Positions 46,791-57,644 of a DNA stretch of 64,000 bases are shown one piece after another. The first letter of the stretch is position 1. Each line of letters starts with the position of its first letter. A program made the position numbers and the translations under genes. Under the pieces are notes generated by a model. That model did no database searches and was not told the DNA's origin. It was given only the letters and a program-made list of their open reading frames with translations. The DNA is from Thysanoteuthis rhombus (lineage: Eukaryota; Mollusca; Cephalopoda; Oegopsida; Thysanoteuthidae), in assembly GCA_963457665.1 (NCBI GenBank), contig OY735237.1, positions 5,007,832 to 5,071,831 of the forward strand, read 5' to 3'.

Positions 46791-46859
46791 TCACTTGTAT
46801 CTTTGTGTGGTCAAATCATTACACCGTCAATTTGTTAGCCAATAATTGCTACAAGAGTG

Positions 46860-47220
46860 TGGATCACTATTTGGCAAATTCAAATTTTCATTTATGAATT
46901 TTAGAAATAGAAAACACTCACATAGGTGCTTGGTCAATAAAAACATTGCTCCTGCACCACACATTTGCGTGTGGGATGCCTCACATTGAACCAACCTCAT
47001 GTCACATCCTGTTCTCGTAAGTGTTCTGGTAGGAACTTAACTCAGTAGTTATTTCCCTCAATTCAAACTTCAAATTTCCTTAAATGAATTCAATGGTTAA
47101 AAAACAGTTGCCTATTGCTTGGTCAATTTGGTCAATGAAAATACAGCCTCTTCTCAGGAAAATAGTGTGTGTCTTTTTATTTCACTCTGTTGAGGCTCAT
47201 AAGCAGTAAAAAAAGCTCCT
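46860..47220 (+). repeat. Direct repeat, right copy plus a partial third copy
   Basis: The block at 46,945-47,220 matches 44,888-45,180; a shorter copy of its middle (AAATTCAAATTTTCAT, TTGGTCAATAAAAACA) sits directly upstream at 46,878-46,945. The repeats enclose 1.8 kb that holds unrelated repeats and no genes. Confidence 0.6.
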
Positions 47221-47254
47221 GGCGCTATTAGATGTCATTTTGTAGGTTTTGCTG

Positions 47255-47510
47255 AAAATGCCTAATAGGAAGGAGCTGTCCACTGCAACAAAGGAGGATA
47301 TTGTGTGCATGGCTGAATCTAGTCAATCACCTTTGGAAATTGCTTAATTTTTGGATCTGAATGATTGCACTGTCTGCATAGTTATTGTAAAACTTTTGCA
47401 CACTTGTGGCAATTATTGGCTGGAAAGATGCTGGCCGCCTTTGTATGATAACTTGGCCAATGTGATGTCAGTGCAACACTGCATTTTTCATTGCACTACA
47501 AATCAGTGTT
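47255..47510 (+). pseudogene. Possible Tc1-like transposase N-terminal fragment
   Basis: Reads MPNRKELSTATKEDIVCMAE, SSQSPLEIA, a stop, then FLDLNDCTVCIVIVKLLHTC and GNYWLERCWPP. The order resembles the first helix-turn-helix of Tc1-like transposases (K.LS...K..IV .. IA..LN....TV..V....  G.....R.GRP). The match is weak and no catalytic domain follows. Confidence 0.35.
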
Positions 47511-47904
47511 GGAAAATATCTTCATAGACCTGAATTATTACCAACGACTAGAAACTGACCCAAGAAAAAAAAACCATGTACATTAAACATGTAGAGGAAT
47601 ATAAATGTCTTTGTAAAAAAGGATGTAAATATCTCAAACAATTTTAGGTAAAAGATAGAAGTTTCACAAAAGAACCACAATTAAGACAGCATGTGAATAA
47701 TCAACTGAAACAGATGTTGATATACGCAAGTCAAGGATTTAAAATTATGACCAATGATAACTGTACCGAGCTTTCGAAAAGACATGATAGATTTTTTGTG
47801 CTTAGTACCTAAAATAACATAATAATACCCTTTTGGTTTCTTTTGATGAATCATTATATTCATATTTTAAGCCACAAACTAGGATTTTTAGAACTAAAAT
47901 TCTG

Positions 47905-48105
47905 AATGAACAAATATCCTAATGAGATCCTAAACAGATTCAACGAAGAGTCTATACAAGAATCTATAGAATTCATTCTGGAAAACAACACCTTGCAATT
48001 CAATAACAACTTTTTTTTTGACAAACTTTACAAACAGAGAAGGGAACTTAATCACTTTGACAGTTGCATATTTAGGAGAAGAATTAAATACCCAAATATC
48101 TGAAC
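47905..48105 (+). pseudogene. Possible Penelope-like reverse transcriptase scrap
   Basis: The frame gives IQESIEFILENNTLQFNNNF, which resembles the 'A..LVL.NN.FQFNG..Y.Q..GTAMG' block of Penelope-like or related reverse transcriptases, but the GTAMG catalytic block does not follow. It could be chance. Confidence 0.3.
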
Positions 48106-48734
48106 AGGATAGAATTTTCGGAAAACTTTAAAAGATCATGGAAACTCCAATCAGATGACTGTTTTCCAATGTGAACAAAACCAAAGGTAGACCAATTACA
48201 GTTACACCTCAAGTTTACAATGGATTTTAGCAAACACGAAACACCATTTTTATACTTATAAGTAAAACAGAAGAGGAATTCATACCAACCTGTATTACAA
48301 ACTGACTGATAGTAAAGCTTTACGTATCATCCTTTTCGTGTAAAGATATGAACCCAGTATCTTATTTCATGAAATATCGGATATTACGAAATATCAAAGA
48401 ACATTTTTTTTTTTTTTTTTTTCCCTGAAATTTATTGGCTCCTTTTTATGGAAATTGAGTATTCATCTAATTCTTTCTCATGTATAATTTACATACATTT
48501 CAACATTCGTGTACATTTACATACATTTCAACATCCTTATACAGCTTCAAAATTGACAGAATTTAGATCGGTTTGAAAAATACAAAAATTGAAAAAGTAC
48601 TGGCGTAAGATTGAACCTTGAAAAGTTATGTACAAAAATCAGAAATCTTCGACCAAAATTCTTTGAATTTGGAATGTGTATAAGTATGTAAAAATACATT
48701 TTTTTCCAAGATGTATCAAATACTTTTTGCACTT

Positions 48735-48739
48735 TCTCC

Positions 48740-48798
<59 letters not shown>
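48735..48798. repeat. (CT)n(TA)n microsatellite
   Basis: A TC run passes directly into TA, which abuts the palindrome-family element. Confidence 0.95.
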
Positions 48799-48800
<2 letters not shown>

Positions 48801-49065
48801 CTGACAGAATGATTATGAATTGCATTATATTATACAGAAACTCTGATTCGAAATCTCCTGTCACTACATGGTTAATATAACACTTAGTATAGACAACATT
48901 AATAGAATAAACACAGAAAATGGGGCTGCAGCAGAAATCGGAGCTGCGACCAATAGGGTAGCCTTTTCAACTGTTATTAGGGCCTTTGTATTACTGGCGG
49001 CTGTTTAGCTCAATTGTGAGAGCATCGCTACGTATTATATAATGCAATTTATAATTATATATACA
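48799..49065 (+). repeat. Palindrome-family element with terminal inverted repeats
   Basis: Opens AATCTGACAGAATGATTATG, AATTGCATTATATTATA and closes TATTATATAATGCAATTTAT, AATTATATA, which is the complement of the opening. Inside are ATAGGGTAGCC and a tRNA-like A box (TTTAGCTCAATTGTGAGAGC); the B-box half is missing compared with the copy at 1,421-1,757. This copy shows that the family has inverted ends of roughly 25-30 bp. Confidence 0.6.
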
Positions 49066-49069
49066 TTGA

Positions 49070-49192
49070 TACTCTAACCATGGATCAGTGATAAGCATTA
49101 CATTGACTGTAGTGAGTTTGATGCATACTGGGTACACCATACTTGCAGCCTTGTACCAGGCTAGGCTGAATATAGTAAATACATGCATACAT
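49070..49192 (+). repeat. tRNA-derived SINE
   Basis: CCATGGATCAGTGATAAGCA (A-box region), TGAGTTTGATGC (B-box-like), and the tail CAGCCTTGTACCAGGCTAGG with ATAGTAAATAC. Same family as 12,235-12,365. Confidence 0.5.
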
Positions 49193-49621
49193 ATATAAAC
49201 TAACTTGAAAAATTTTTTACGTTCAAAATAAAAATAAAAACGATCGTTGTCAATGAACAATTGCAATGATTTAAACTTTAAATATCAATGTCAAATCTAT
49301 CCTTAATGACAACGTCTTTAATTTTGTAAATCATTGAATGCATACGAAATATATACCCTCATGCCATGACACATGTGCACACCTAATTCAGTGATCTACC
49401 CAGGCCGTTAAGTGCAACCTTGATAACAAAGAAGAGCAGAGATGTACGTTAGATAAACATAAAATCAATAGTCCATCTTGGTTCTGCTGCGGAAACGGGT
49501 ACGTAGATATATTGTCGGACATCAGCATCAGGTTGGCAATTTGTGCCCAACAAACCAAAGATACCACAGGAAGAATGAGAAAGATAGCAATTAATCAATA
49601 GATTCCAACTCACAATTATTT

Positions 49622-49689
<68 letters not shown>
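49622..49689. repeat. (TA)n microsatellite
   Basis: Nearly pure TA run. Confidence 0.95.
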
Positions 49690-49691
<2 letters not shown>

Positions 49692-50030
49692 TTCCCTGTA
49701 ATCTGAAAGTAGAGCATTCATATAAAAATGTGTCATGGGATGAAATTGTGTAAAGTGAAGAATTAATCACCATTAACTTATATTGGAAAATTTTTGAGTG
49801 TTCCCGGACCTCAAAAATAATGATGATGAGTTATCAGTGGTTAAGGGGTGAGAGGGCCAGGAAATTGGGGTGTAGGAAAGAGAGAGAGGAGGTGGGTGCA
49901 TGCTGCCTCTTTAATAGCTCACTGCAAAACAAACGCTCTTTTTTTATTTTTATTTGTAGAAGTGAACAAGTGGTGTTGAGCAAACTTATGGAAAGTGGCA
50001 GGTACCTGTCTAAAAATCATCAAATTTTTA

Positions 50031-50035
<5 letters not shown>

Positions 50036-50088
<53 letters not shown>

Positions 50089-50464
50089 ACACAACAGGAT
50101 GACCCTAGCAGATAGGATCCCATTTTTAGCTCACAAAGCAAAGCTCTGGACATGTTCTACCTCAAACTTATAACTATTAAATGGTACACACACACTCCTG
50201 AAGATGGGAATACCTCTCGAAACATATCTAGACCATCAATGAAAACATTTATGGATAAATAAACCTAATTTCCATACAGTTTCACTCCTGAGTCTGTCTC
50301 ACTTCCTATAGTTCAAATTATATATATACAGATGTACATGTAAAAAAATCATCTAATTTATTTATTTATATTTGTATGTATGTATATGTCTAATTATGTA
50401 TATTTGTATAAAAAACATCTGATTTATATCTATAATAAATATATATGTGTATAAAAATCATCAA

Positions 50465-50519
<55 letters not shown>

Positions 50520-50664
50520 ATTTTATATATGTAAATATTTAAAAATCCAGTATATACATGTATATAAAAATCTAGTGTGTATATATATATGTATATATAT
50601 ATATGTATGTATTTATATAAATCTAGTTTGTTTTTATATATATATATAAATCCAATTGATTTTT

Positions 50665-50712
<48 letters not shown>
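50036..50712. repeat. Cluster of (TA)n arrays with related AT-rich spacers
   Basis: TA arrays lie at about 50,036-50,086, 50,469-50,514, 50,580-50,602 and 50,669-50,712. Spacers repeat AAAAATCATCAAATTTAT-like or AAATCTAGTTTG-like strings, so the cluster seems to have grown by duplicating a spacer-plus-array unit. Confidence 0.85.
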
Positions 50713-50715
<3 letters not shown>

Positions 50716-50785
50716 TATGAATTGCATTCAGTCACCCTAGCCAACGTAAATAGAATAAACAATTAAAGAAAATTGAGTTAAACCT
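50713..50785 (+). repeat. Palindrome-family fragment
   Basis: ATGATTATGAATTGCATT opens it, then AGCCAACGTAAATAGAATAA and ACAATTAAAGAAAAT, matching internal parts of the 1,421 and 48,799 copies. It directly follows a (TA)n array. Confidence 0.45.
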
Positions 50786-51419
50786 TGCTCCATGGCAAGA
50801 CATCCAAGATGCACACCCACGTATATTTCTGTTTTGGTCAAGGACTGAATTATTAATATCATTATAATGTATGTATATATTAGACTTTTCAGCTAAATGA
50901 TGTACTCTATCATAAAAGAATAATTCTTGTGGTCAATTCAATGAATTCTTGTTATCCTGAGTCTTTTGAAAGTACTGACCAGACAAGCAGTGTCACATGA
51001 AGCCAAAGATAATCTGCTGGTGACAGATTGGGAGAATATGCTACATGTGGAAGAACTTCCTATCCCAGCTCTATGTTTGTTTGCTCCATAACATTTGCAA
51101 CTTTAGGGTAACTGTTGTCAAGTAGCAGAAATACCAATCGATTTCCTTGTCTCGAAAAAGCTCTTTGTCTTTTAATACGTCATTCAAATAAGCCAACTGC
51201 TCACTGTATTGTTTTGGAATAAGTTCTAGCAATTTGTAAAAAAGAATTCTCATTGAATCTCACCAAACACATTTTTCATGAATGAATTAAATTTAGATTG
51301 AGATGACCAGGGTTATCTTGGTTTTATCCATGATTTTCTCAATTTAGAGTTTTCTAATTTATTCCATATTATATTGCTGGTGACTATATTGTCCATGAAA
51401 GACTTATTTGTGTTATCCT

Positions 51420-51830
51420 ACCAATAGTTACATATGCAGCTGAAACAAAGATTGAACCTCAAACTGAGAACCATGCAATGAGAGAATCATGCTTAATCTT
51501 ATGTGGAAAAGATCATAAGACAGCGCAGTATATCAGAGAAAAGACTGGAGTCTGAGACATAGTAGAATCTATTAGAAAACTCAAATGGCAATGGGCTGGA
51601 AAAGTTACAGGAATAGTAGACAACAACTGGACATCATATTCCACATCATGGATCCCCCAAAGATCAGGTGTGAGGCTGTGGTCAATAGAAAGTAAGATGG
51701 TGAGACAAGTTAGATAAATCCAGGAAGTACTGGCTCTGTGATGCCTATGAAAGAGAGGTCTGGCAAATCTTGGGGAAGGTGTTTGTCCAATGACGAATGC
51801 TAATAGATTGATGATGATGATGATGAAGCA
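51420..51830 (+). mobile_element. RTE-type LINE 3' part
   Basis: Reads with breaks: YAAETKIEPQTENHAMRESC, RKLKWQWAGKV, IVDNNWT, then a diverged copy of the terminal segment and a GATGATGATGATGA tail at about 51,806-51,824. KLKWQWAGHV..DNRWT is a hallmark of the RTE C-terminal region. Confidence 0.7.
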
Positions 51831-52559
51831 ATAAAAGAGAAATATTTAAATGCTTACCGATGTTGCTTTATGCTTGTGGAACCTGTTTTCCTAACTTCCG
51901 ATTTTTTTTCCTTAGGCTGTACAGTTAACTGATTGCACTAGTTGAATAAACTTCCAAAGACATTTTTTGTGATTTCTCAAACAATGTGCAAAAGGTACTA
52001 AAACTACTTATTATTAGTCTTCATTGACAGAGGTGAAAAATGTTATTTTATTATCTCCCTTACACTTCACTTACCAATTACTTTAAGCTTCGTTAAATGA
52101 ACTATGAAAGTTACTGGATAGAATATTTTATTTGTTTTTTTGTTCTCTGACTTATTCAGTTAGGGTAATCAGTATCATAGAGCATAAGCCAGCTGGTTGA
52201 AAGGTTCAAGCTTTTAACCCTGATGTCAAGACATTATGTTGATGAATGCAAAAGAACTTTAACAATGGCAAAGAGTTCTTTTCTTTTCAGCACAATACCA
52301 TACTTGTGAAATACACTTCATCTGCTGATCTAAACAGCTCTCTTGCTAATGAAATATAAATCAAGATAATATTACTCATACAAATACAACTAATTTAGGA
52401 AGGATTTAAGGTTAGATTTGATTTTCTGCCAGACATTGAAGTTCTGATAGCTTGATTGGTAAAACAATTGCCCTACATTGGTAGGTTCTCTGTGGTGAAA
52501 GGGATGCAAGCTTATTTTCTATTTCTGTATTGATCAAATTACATTGGATATACTGGTTC

Positions 52560-52745
52560 CCATATGATCACCCAAGTTAAGCAACATTGAATCTGATCCA
52601 TACCTAGATGGATGACCAACTGGGTTGGCCAGGTGTGGTTTGCAGATGAGGATCATACAGAGAGCCTCCCATGGTGATCCCATTAATTCGCCTAGGGAGA
52701 GACTATGCTCAACAATGCAAGCCAAAGTGCCCCACCCTCAACCCT
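52560..52745 (+). repeat. 5S rRNA-derived SINE
   Basis: CCCAAGTTAAGCAACATTGA, CTAGATGGATGACCAACTGG and GTTGGCCAGGTGTGGTTTGC follow the 3' half of 5S rRNA (GGAAGTTAAGCAACGTTGAG .. TTGGATGGGTGACCGCCTGG .. ACCAGGTG). The 5S-like part is 52,560-52,645; the following 100 bp (TTCGCCTAGGGAGAGAC, AACCCTCTGGTTGGCC) is the probable SINE body. Confidence 0.65.
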
Positions 52746-53149
52746 CTGGTTGGCCTGGCTGCAAAGGACAAGAACGTTTATTTCTGATATGTATTATTTA
52801 CTGACATTCTGAGTAGTTGCAAAGAAAAGCAGCTAAAATTAAGATGAAAGAAGTACTAGTGAGAAGTTAATAAAAGCCTCTTGCTCTCAGATGTTGTTCT
52901 GCTGAGGCAGATTTGAGATGGGAAAAATAGCTCTCCAAAGGCCAATTACAGTTCTGAGAGTCATTTTTGACTGGGCAATGCCAGCTGATCTTGAGGGAAT
53001 CATATATTTATAGTATGTATTTTAATTAGCCTAGAATATTCTAGCAGTAGCCATCCCGTGTTTGATGCTCAGCACGTTTCTCTTTGAATTTAAGCAGACG
53101 ACTGCGGCTGCTGTAGAACACAGAGCCGAGAAAACTGGCAGATCCCCAA

Positions 53150-54130
53150 ACTTGAATAGAGGGTGAGAGTGGTTGTGGGAAGAGGAGAAAAATAATAGGG
53201 AAGAGGAAGAAGGGGAGGAAAAGTATCGGGGATGGTAAAAGTTTAAAAATATGCAGAGAAAGAAGATATAAAGAGGAAGAAGTATTTGAAATAAACGCGA
53301 AAAAGAAAGAGAACGTTGAGAAATTATTACAAAGGGGTGGGGAGAAATTGTGAGAGGGTAGGAGGAAAATGAAGTCATAAGAGTGTTCAGTGAGGGGAGG
53401 GGGAGCAGGATGAAAAATAAAATCTGAATGTGAGGGGGTGAAAAAAACGAGATAGGTTGGAGGTAATCAAGAAGGGGAAGAGCAAAAAAAGTAAGTGAGG
53501 AGGAAGGAAAGGGGAGTAAGTAAGGTGGAGGAAGGGGAGTAAGTAAGGTGGAGGAAGGAGAGTAAGTAAGATAGAGAAAGGGGAGTAAGAAAGGTAGTGG
53601 AGAGGGGGAAAGGAAGTGAGGAGGGGAGGAAAAAGAAAGGAGAAAAGATGAGAAGGGAGGGGAAAAGGAAAGTGAAGAGGGGGAAAGGAAAATGAGGAGG
53701 AAGGGGAGGATAATTAAAGTGAGGAAAGGGGAAGGAAATTGAGGAGTGAGGGGAGGAAAAAAGAAGAGGAGGGAAGGAAAAGGAAAGTGAAGGGAGAGAG
53801 AAAATGAGAAGGAAGAAAAATTGAGAACTTGCTTTTGTTTGAGAGGCAAAAGAAGGAGAATGAGAAAGATCTAAGAGAGAGGTAGAAAGTGTTGGAGAGA
53901 AGAGAGAAAGAGGATGAAGTGAAAGAAAGAGATAAGATGAGAGAGAATAAATGATAGGGAAAGACTAGATAGAGATTGAATAACATGAGAGAGCACAAGA
54001 AATATGAGAGGGAAGAAAGAGAAAGGATAAGAAATGCAAGAGAGAGGGAGAGAAGAAAGAAAAAATTAAGATGTGAGAGAGAGGGAAGAAGAAGATGATA
54101 ATCAGTATGAGGGTAGGAAAAAGCATGAGG
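53150..54130. repeat. Long polypurine tract
   Basis: Nearly 1 kb in which the plus strand is overwhelmingly G and A. It includes a tandem part at about 53,510-53,590 with 22-23 bp units (GGAGTAAGTAAGGTGGAGGA) and longer diverged periodicities. Minus-strand frames of 272 and 144 codons are Ser/Phe/Leu/Pro low complexity and not genes. Confidence 0.9.
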
Positions 54131-54155
54131 ATATCCACAAAGAATCACCGTAGCC

Positions 54156-54445
54156 CGTGCATGTACTAGAAGTAATAATCTAAAAAATTATCTTGAAAAA
54201 AATTAATCTATAATCTAAAGGGCATTGTTGTTCCCATAATGACCGTAGAGACCCCCCCAAAAAAGAAAAAAAATTTCAGACGGCGTATAGTGTTGTACTC
54301 ATGCAAATTTTGTGGGTTGTAGCCCCCAAAATGTTATTATGAGCGCCTGGACACACGCACACATAGGCACAGACAAGCAAAGAGAAAAGAATCTGTAGCC
54401 CAGTTGGCTGGTTGGTCAGGCAGGTCATTTGTGGGGCTTTGGTAA
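54156..54445 (+). repeat. Dispersed repeat (partner of 36,607-36,935)
   Basis: Contains GTGCATGTACTAGAAG, GTAGAGACCCCCCC, GTACTCATGCAAATTTTG, AAGAATCTGTAGCCCA and GGTTGGTCAGG in the same order as the MINPP1 intron copy. It is embedded between two purine-rich blocks. Confidence 0.6.
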
Positions 54446-54449
54446 TTCG

Positions 54450-54720
54450 ATAAGAAATGAAACAGAGAGAGAGAGAAGAAAGGAATGATAAAGATGTGAG
54501 AGAGAAGGAAGAAAGGATAAAATAAATGAGAGAGAAGGAAGAAATAGTGATGAAGTAATGGAATAGAGTAAAGGAATTGAGACAGGAAGATAATTATGTA
54601 GGTGAAGAGAAAGAAAGAGGGGGAAGTATTGTTCAAAAAGTTGTGGATGCAGGAGACTTGAAGAGAGAGAAGCATAAAAAGTAGATATAGTTGAATAGGG
54701 AAAGTAGGAGTAGGCATGAT
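54450..54720. repeat. Second purine-rich tract
   Basis: GA-rich sequence with GAGAGAAGGAAGAAA-like periodicity, continuing the 53.15 kb tract after the inserted repeat. The 126-codon minus-strand frame is low complexity. Confidence 0.85.
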
Positions 54721-55184
54721 AGAAGAGGTAGGAGTTGCGTGTGAAAAGTCTGTCTACTCATGGTTTGGTCAGGTCATAGATTGTTGAAAAGTAGGCCTCC
54801 TCTATGCACCTCTTATTGATAAATGGCTTAATGTATGTACATTGTATATATCTATCAATCTCAGTTATTTTACAGCTATCAAGATCTATTAATCTCAGTC
54901 CGTTAGATCTGACCATCTAGACTTATCTATTTGTATCGAACTACGTTTTTCTATAGGTCTGTATCTATCAACATGCAGAGGGAGCTGCTTTTTATGATCA
55001 CTTTGTGACTGTCTTTTAGATAAGAACACAAAGCAAAGGATATAAAATCAAAACTAATCATAGTTGTATCATTGAATTAATTGTTATAAACAACTTTAAC
55101 ATTGTATAAAATTATATAAGATTTATGTGAAATTTTAAATCTCTTTAAAACAAAGTGTTCAGGATAGGAATCTGAGACATTATA

Positions 55185-55405
55185 TGTTGCAAGAATGGCA
55201 GACGTCCACTGGACATAGCAACGCACAACATGGATCCCTGGAGGTCAAATGTGGTACTGAGGCTGGCAGAATATGAGATGGCGAGACAAACTGGACAGGT
55301 TCAGAGAGTATTGGCTCCACAACGCCTACGATAGAGAGGTCTGGCAAATCCTGGAGAAGGTCTATTTCCAATGACAGACTATAAAACTGATGATGATTTT
55401 GATAA
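55185..55405 (+). mobile_element. RTE-type LINE 3' end
   Basis: Decodes with a frameshift as ARMADVHWT, then NMRWRDKLDRFREYWLHNAY and DREVWQILEKVYFQ, followed by the ATGACAGACTATAAAACTGA end. 5'-truncated. Confidence 0.7.
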
Positions 55406-55445
55406 CCATAACCATTCGATAACATTATCTATGATTAAAATAAAT

Positions 55446-55700
55446 GCTCAAAAGGTGTAATGGTTAGCACGCCTACCTCACATGCAGAAGGATCCAGGTT
55501 TGATTCCTGGGATGAGCAAAGAGTGTGAAAAACTCTTCTCTGGGATGAATTTCCCTGAGTACTCAGCAGCTAATTGAGTACACTTTGAACTTTGTGGTTA
55601 GGGTGAAAAAAGTAGGGAATGGAATTGCGCCCTCCTTTATTCGAAAGGATGGTAGCTAATTGAAAAAAGAGCTTCCAGGTTGCCTCTTACAGCCAGCGCA
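55446..55700 (+). repeat. tRNA-Val-like SINE
   Basis: The head (55,448-55,517) reads AAGGTGTAATGGTTAGCACG, CCTACCTCACATGCAGAAGG and CCAGGTTTGATTCCTGG. The T arm pairs perfectly (CCAGG/CCTGG, 7-base loop) and the loop would carry anticodon CAC (Val), but the anticodon stem has mismatches and the acceptor stem is incomplete. A 180-bp unrelated body follows. SINE head or tRNA pseudogene. Confidence 0.6.
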
Positions 55701-56039
55701 GTAGGGTCTTTGACTTGACCCGATGATTAATGGCTTCCTCTCCATTTCAATCTGTTCATGTCTATCAGTACCCATATCTCTGTCTTCTGATATACATGGG
55801 TTATCAGAAAATGTGACTGGAAGAGGATTTCAAATTATGATGCTAATGTAAGACGTACATGCAAGTTTGAATTAATTTTAGAAATGCGCAAAATATTTTA
55901 TATCACAAATAGTCGGTCAACTCTCAAAATTCAAATTTGATTCCAGACATTCTGGTTTGTACATCAAACATGTGTGCAATCTATTACTGAGTGCAAGTAA
56001 GTTAAAAAAATCTTCAGACTATGTTTGTACGTAAAGATA

Positions 56040-56335
56040 AAATCAACAAATGTTTTTTTTTTTTTTTTTAGTTATGATGGCTAAATCAAATGTTTTTTAG
56101 TTATGATGACAAAATCAACAAATGTTTTTTAGTTATGATGACAAAATCAACAAATGTTTTTTTAGTTATGTTGATGAAATTATGTTTTTTAGTTATGATG
56201 ACGCAATCAACAAATGTTTTTTTTCACTAATGATGACTAAATCAACAAATTTCCATTAGTTATGATGACTAAACCAATAAATTTTTTTTTACTGATGACT
56301 AAATCAATAAATGTTTATTAGTTATGATGTATTTT
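56040..56335. repeat. About 33-bp tandem repeat, eight or so units
   Basis: Units of TTAGTTATGATGACAAAATC followed by AACAAATGTTTTTT, diverged in T-run length. Confidence 0.85.
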
Positions 56336-56589
56336 TGTGCTCATCTATGTAATGCAAGAATTCAATTGGGAAATCTTGTGATTAAACAATACCAGGGAAT
56401 GCACGTTTAAAAGGTGTATCCGGTTTCATGAAAACATTCAGGAGGTCTAAACTTGAAATGATGAGGCACTGTTCCTCATTTACAATGTTAATAGCAACAA
56501 TCAAAACAGGAATTTAAAAAAATGCTCTATGACATTTAACTATGATTTAATTTAATCTTATTTTATAGAAAAATTGTCAGACACCCTCC

Positions 56590-56755
56590 CCCCAATTCTC
56601 TCTTTCTCTCTGTCTATTTCTCTCTCTCTATCACTTCATTACTCTATCTTTTTTTTTTCCATCATTTTCTTTCTCTTTATCTCTTTCTCGCTCTCTCTTC
56701 CTTTTTTTGCTCTCTATCTCTTCCTCCCTTTTTCTCTCTCTCTCCCTCCCTCCAT
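56590..56755. repeat. Pyrimidine-rich (CT)n tract
   Basis: CTCTCT/TTTC low-complexity sequence; the 81-codon frame over it is an artefact. Confidence 0.85.
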
Positions 56756-57049
56756 ACCAAACATTCAAAGTTATCAACATATGCTGATAGTATATATTCA
56801 AATCGAATTTTCAATATAAATCTAGCATACCTCTTATATAGAGAACCATAAATCTAAACGACTTAAACTTGACACTGTAAATTCTGGTGCATGGACCGAC
56901 ATATCTGGCAAATATCAACTTTGTACAATGGCCAGTTGTTGAGTTATTTTGGTATATACACATGGAGATTTCTCAAATATTAGTGAGCTGTGGCATTTAC
57001 TAAAAGGTGTGGGTCATGTAACTGCATAGAATTGGTAGACTGAGTCGGA

Positions 57050-57465
57050 ATTTTGGCTGAAGCTTTTAGATTTACTTTGTACTCATCCCTATGAAGATGA
57101 GCATGGCTTCAGTCTTGGTGGGGTGCTGCAGGAGTGGTGCAGCGCAGGGTCTGAAATCATGATTTGCACTTGGATTATAGTGAGGATGAGCTGTGCACAT
57201 CAATAGCCTCACTCTCTCTCAACCCTGTCTGCATGCATCCCGAGGAAAGATGTAATCAAGATGGCTGGAGACAGGTCGGGATGTAGTGGATGATAAAAGA
57301 AGAGATAGATTCATGTCTTTCCCAAAGGCCATTAGTTTGAAGTGAACACAAACCATCTCGGCTGGTGTTTGAACATCAATTCTGTTCTCTGTGCTGTTAA
57401 CCGTTAGGCCATCTACACCTTCATACTAATGCCCTTGGGAAAGGCATGAATCCACTTCTCCCTGC
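57050..57465 (-). repeat. SINE-family copy with tRNA-like head (AAGGCATGAATCCA family)
   Basis: The minus strand starts GGTGTAGATGGCCTAACGGT, TAACAGCACAGAGAACAG, TGTTCAAACACCAGCC (tRNA-like head), then TGGCCTTTGGGAAAGACATG and AATCTATC (body). A short inverted scrap of the same body (CCCTTGGGAAAGGCATGAAT) follows at 57,427-57,465. The clearest view of the family's head. Confidence 0.55.
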
Positions 57466-57644
57466 ACTTTTGATAGATTTTCTTCTCACTGGTATGCTAT
57501 AATGGTTGAATAGAGTGGGTAAGTGAGCACTTGGGCAAACCACTCTCCAATAAGTTTCTGCATCCCGTTAGTAGCAGCAAAATGCTTTTACCACAAGAGT
57601 TGATTTTTTTCAGGGATCCAAGTTGGAAAAAAAACCCAAAAATA

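Noticed and set aside
53031-54148. Minus-strand open frames of 272 and 144 codons
   Set aside because: They are products of a polypurine tract (Ser/Phe/Leu/Pro low complexity) with no domain, splice context or balanced composition.
54337-54717. 126-codon minus-strand frame
   Set aside because: It crosses a dispersed repeat and a GA-rich tract; the partner repeat at 36.6 kb does not keep the frame.
55448-55517. Intact tRNA-Val gene
   Set aside because: The anticodon stem has mismatches and the acceptor stem is incomplete, and a SINE-like body follows.
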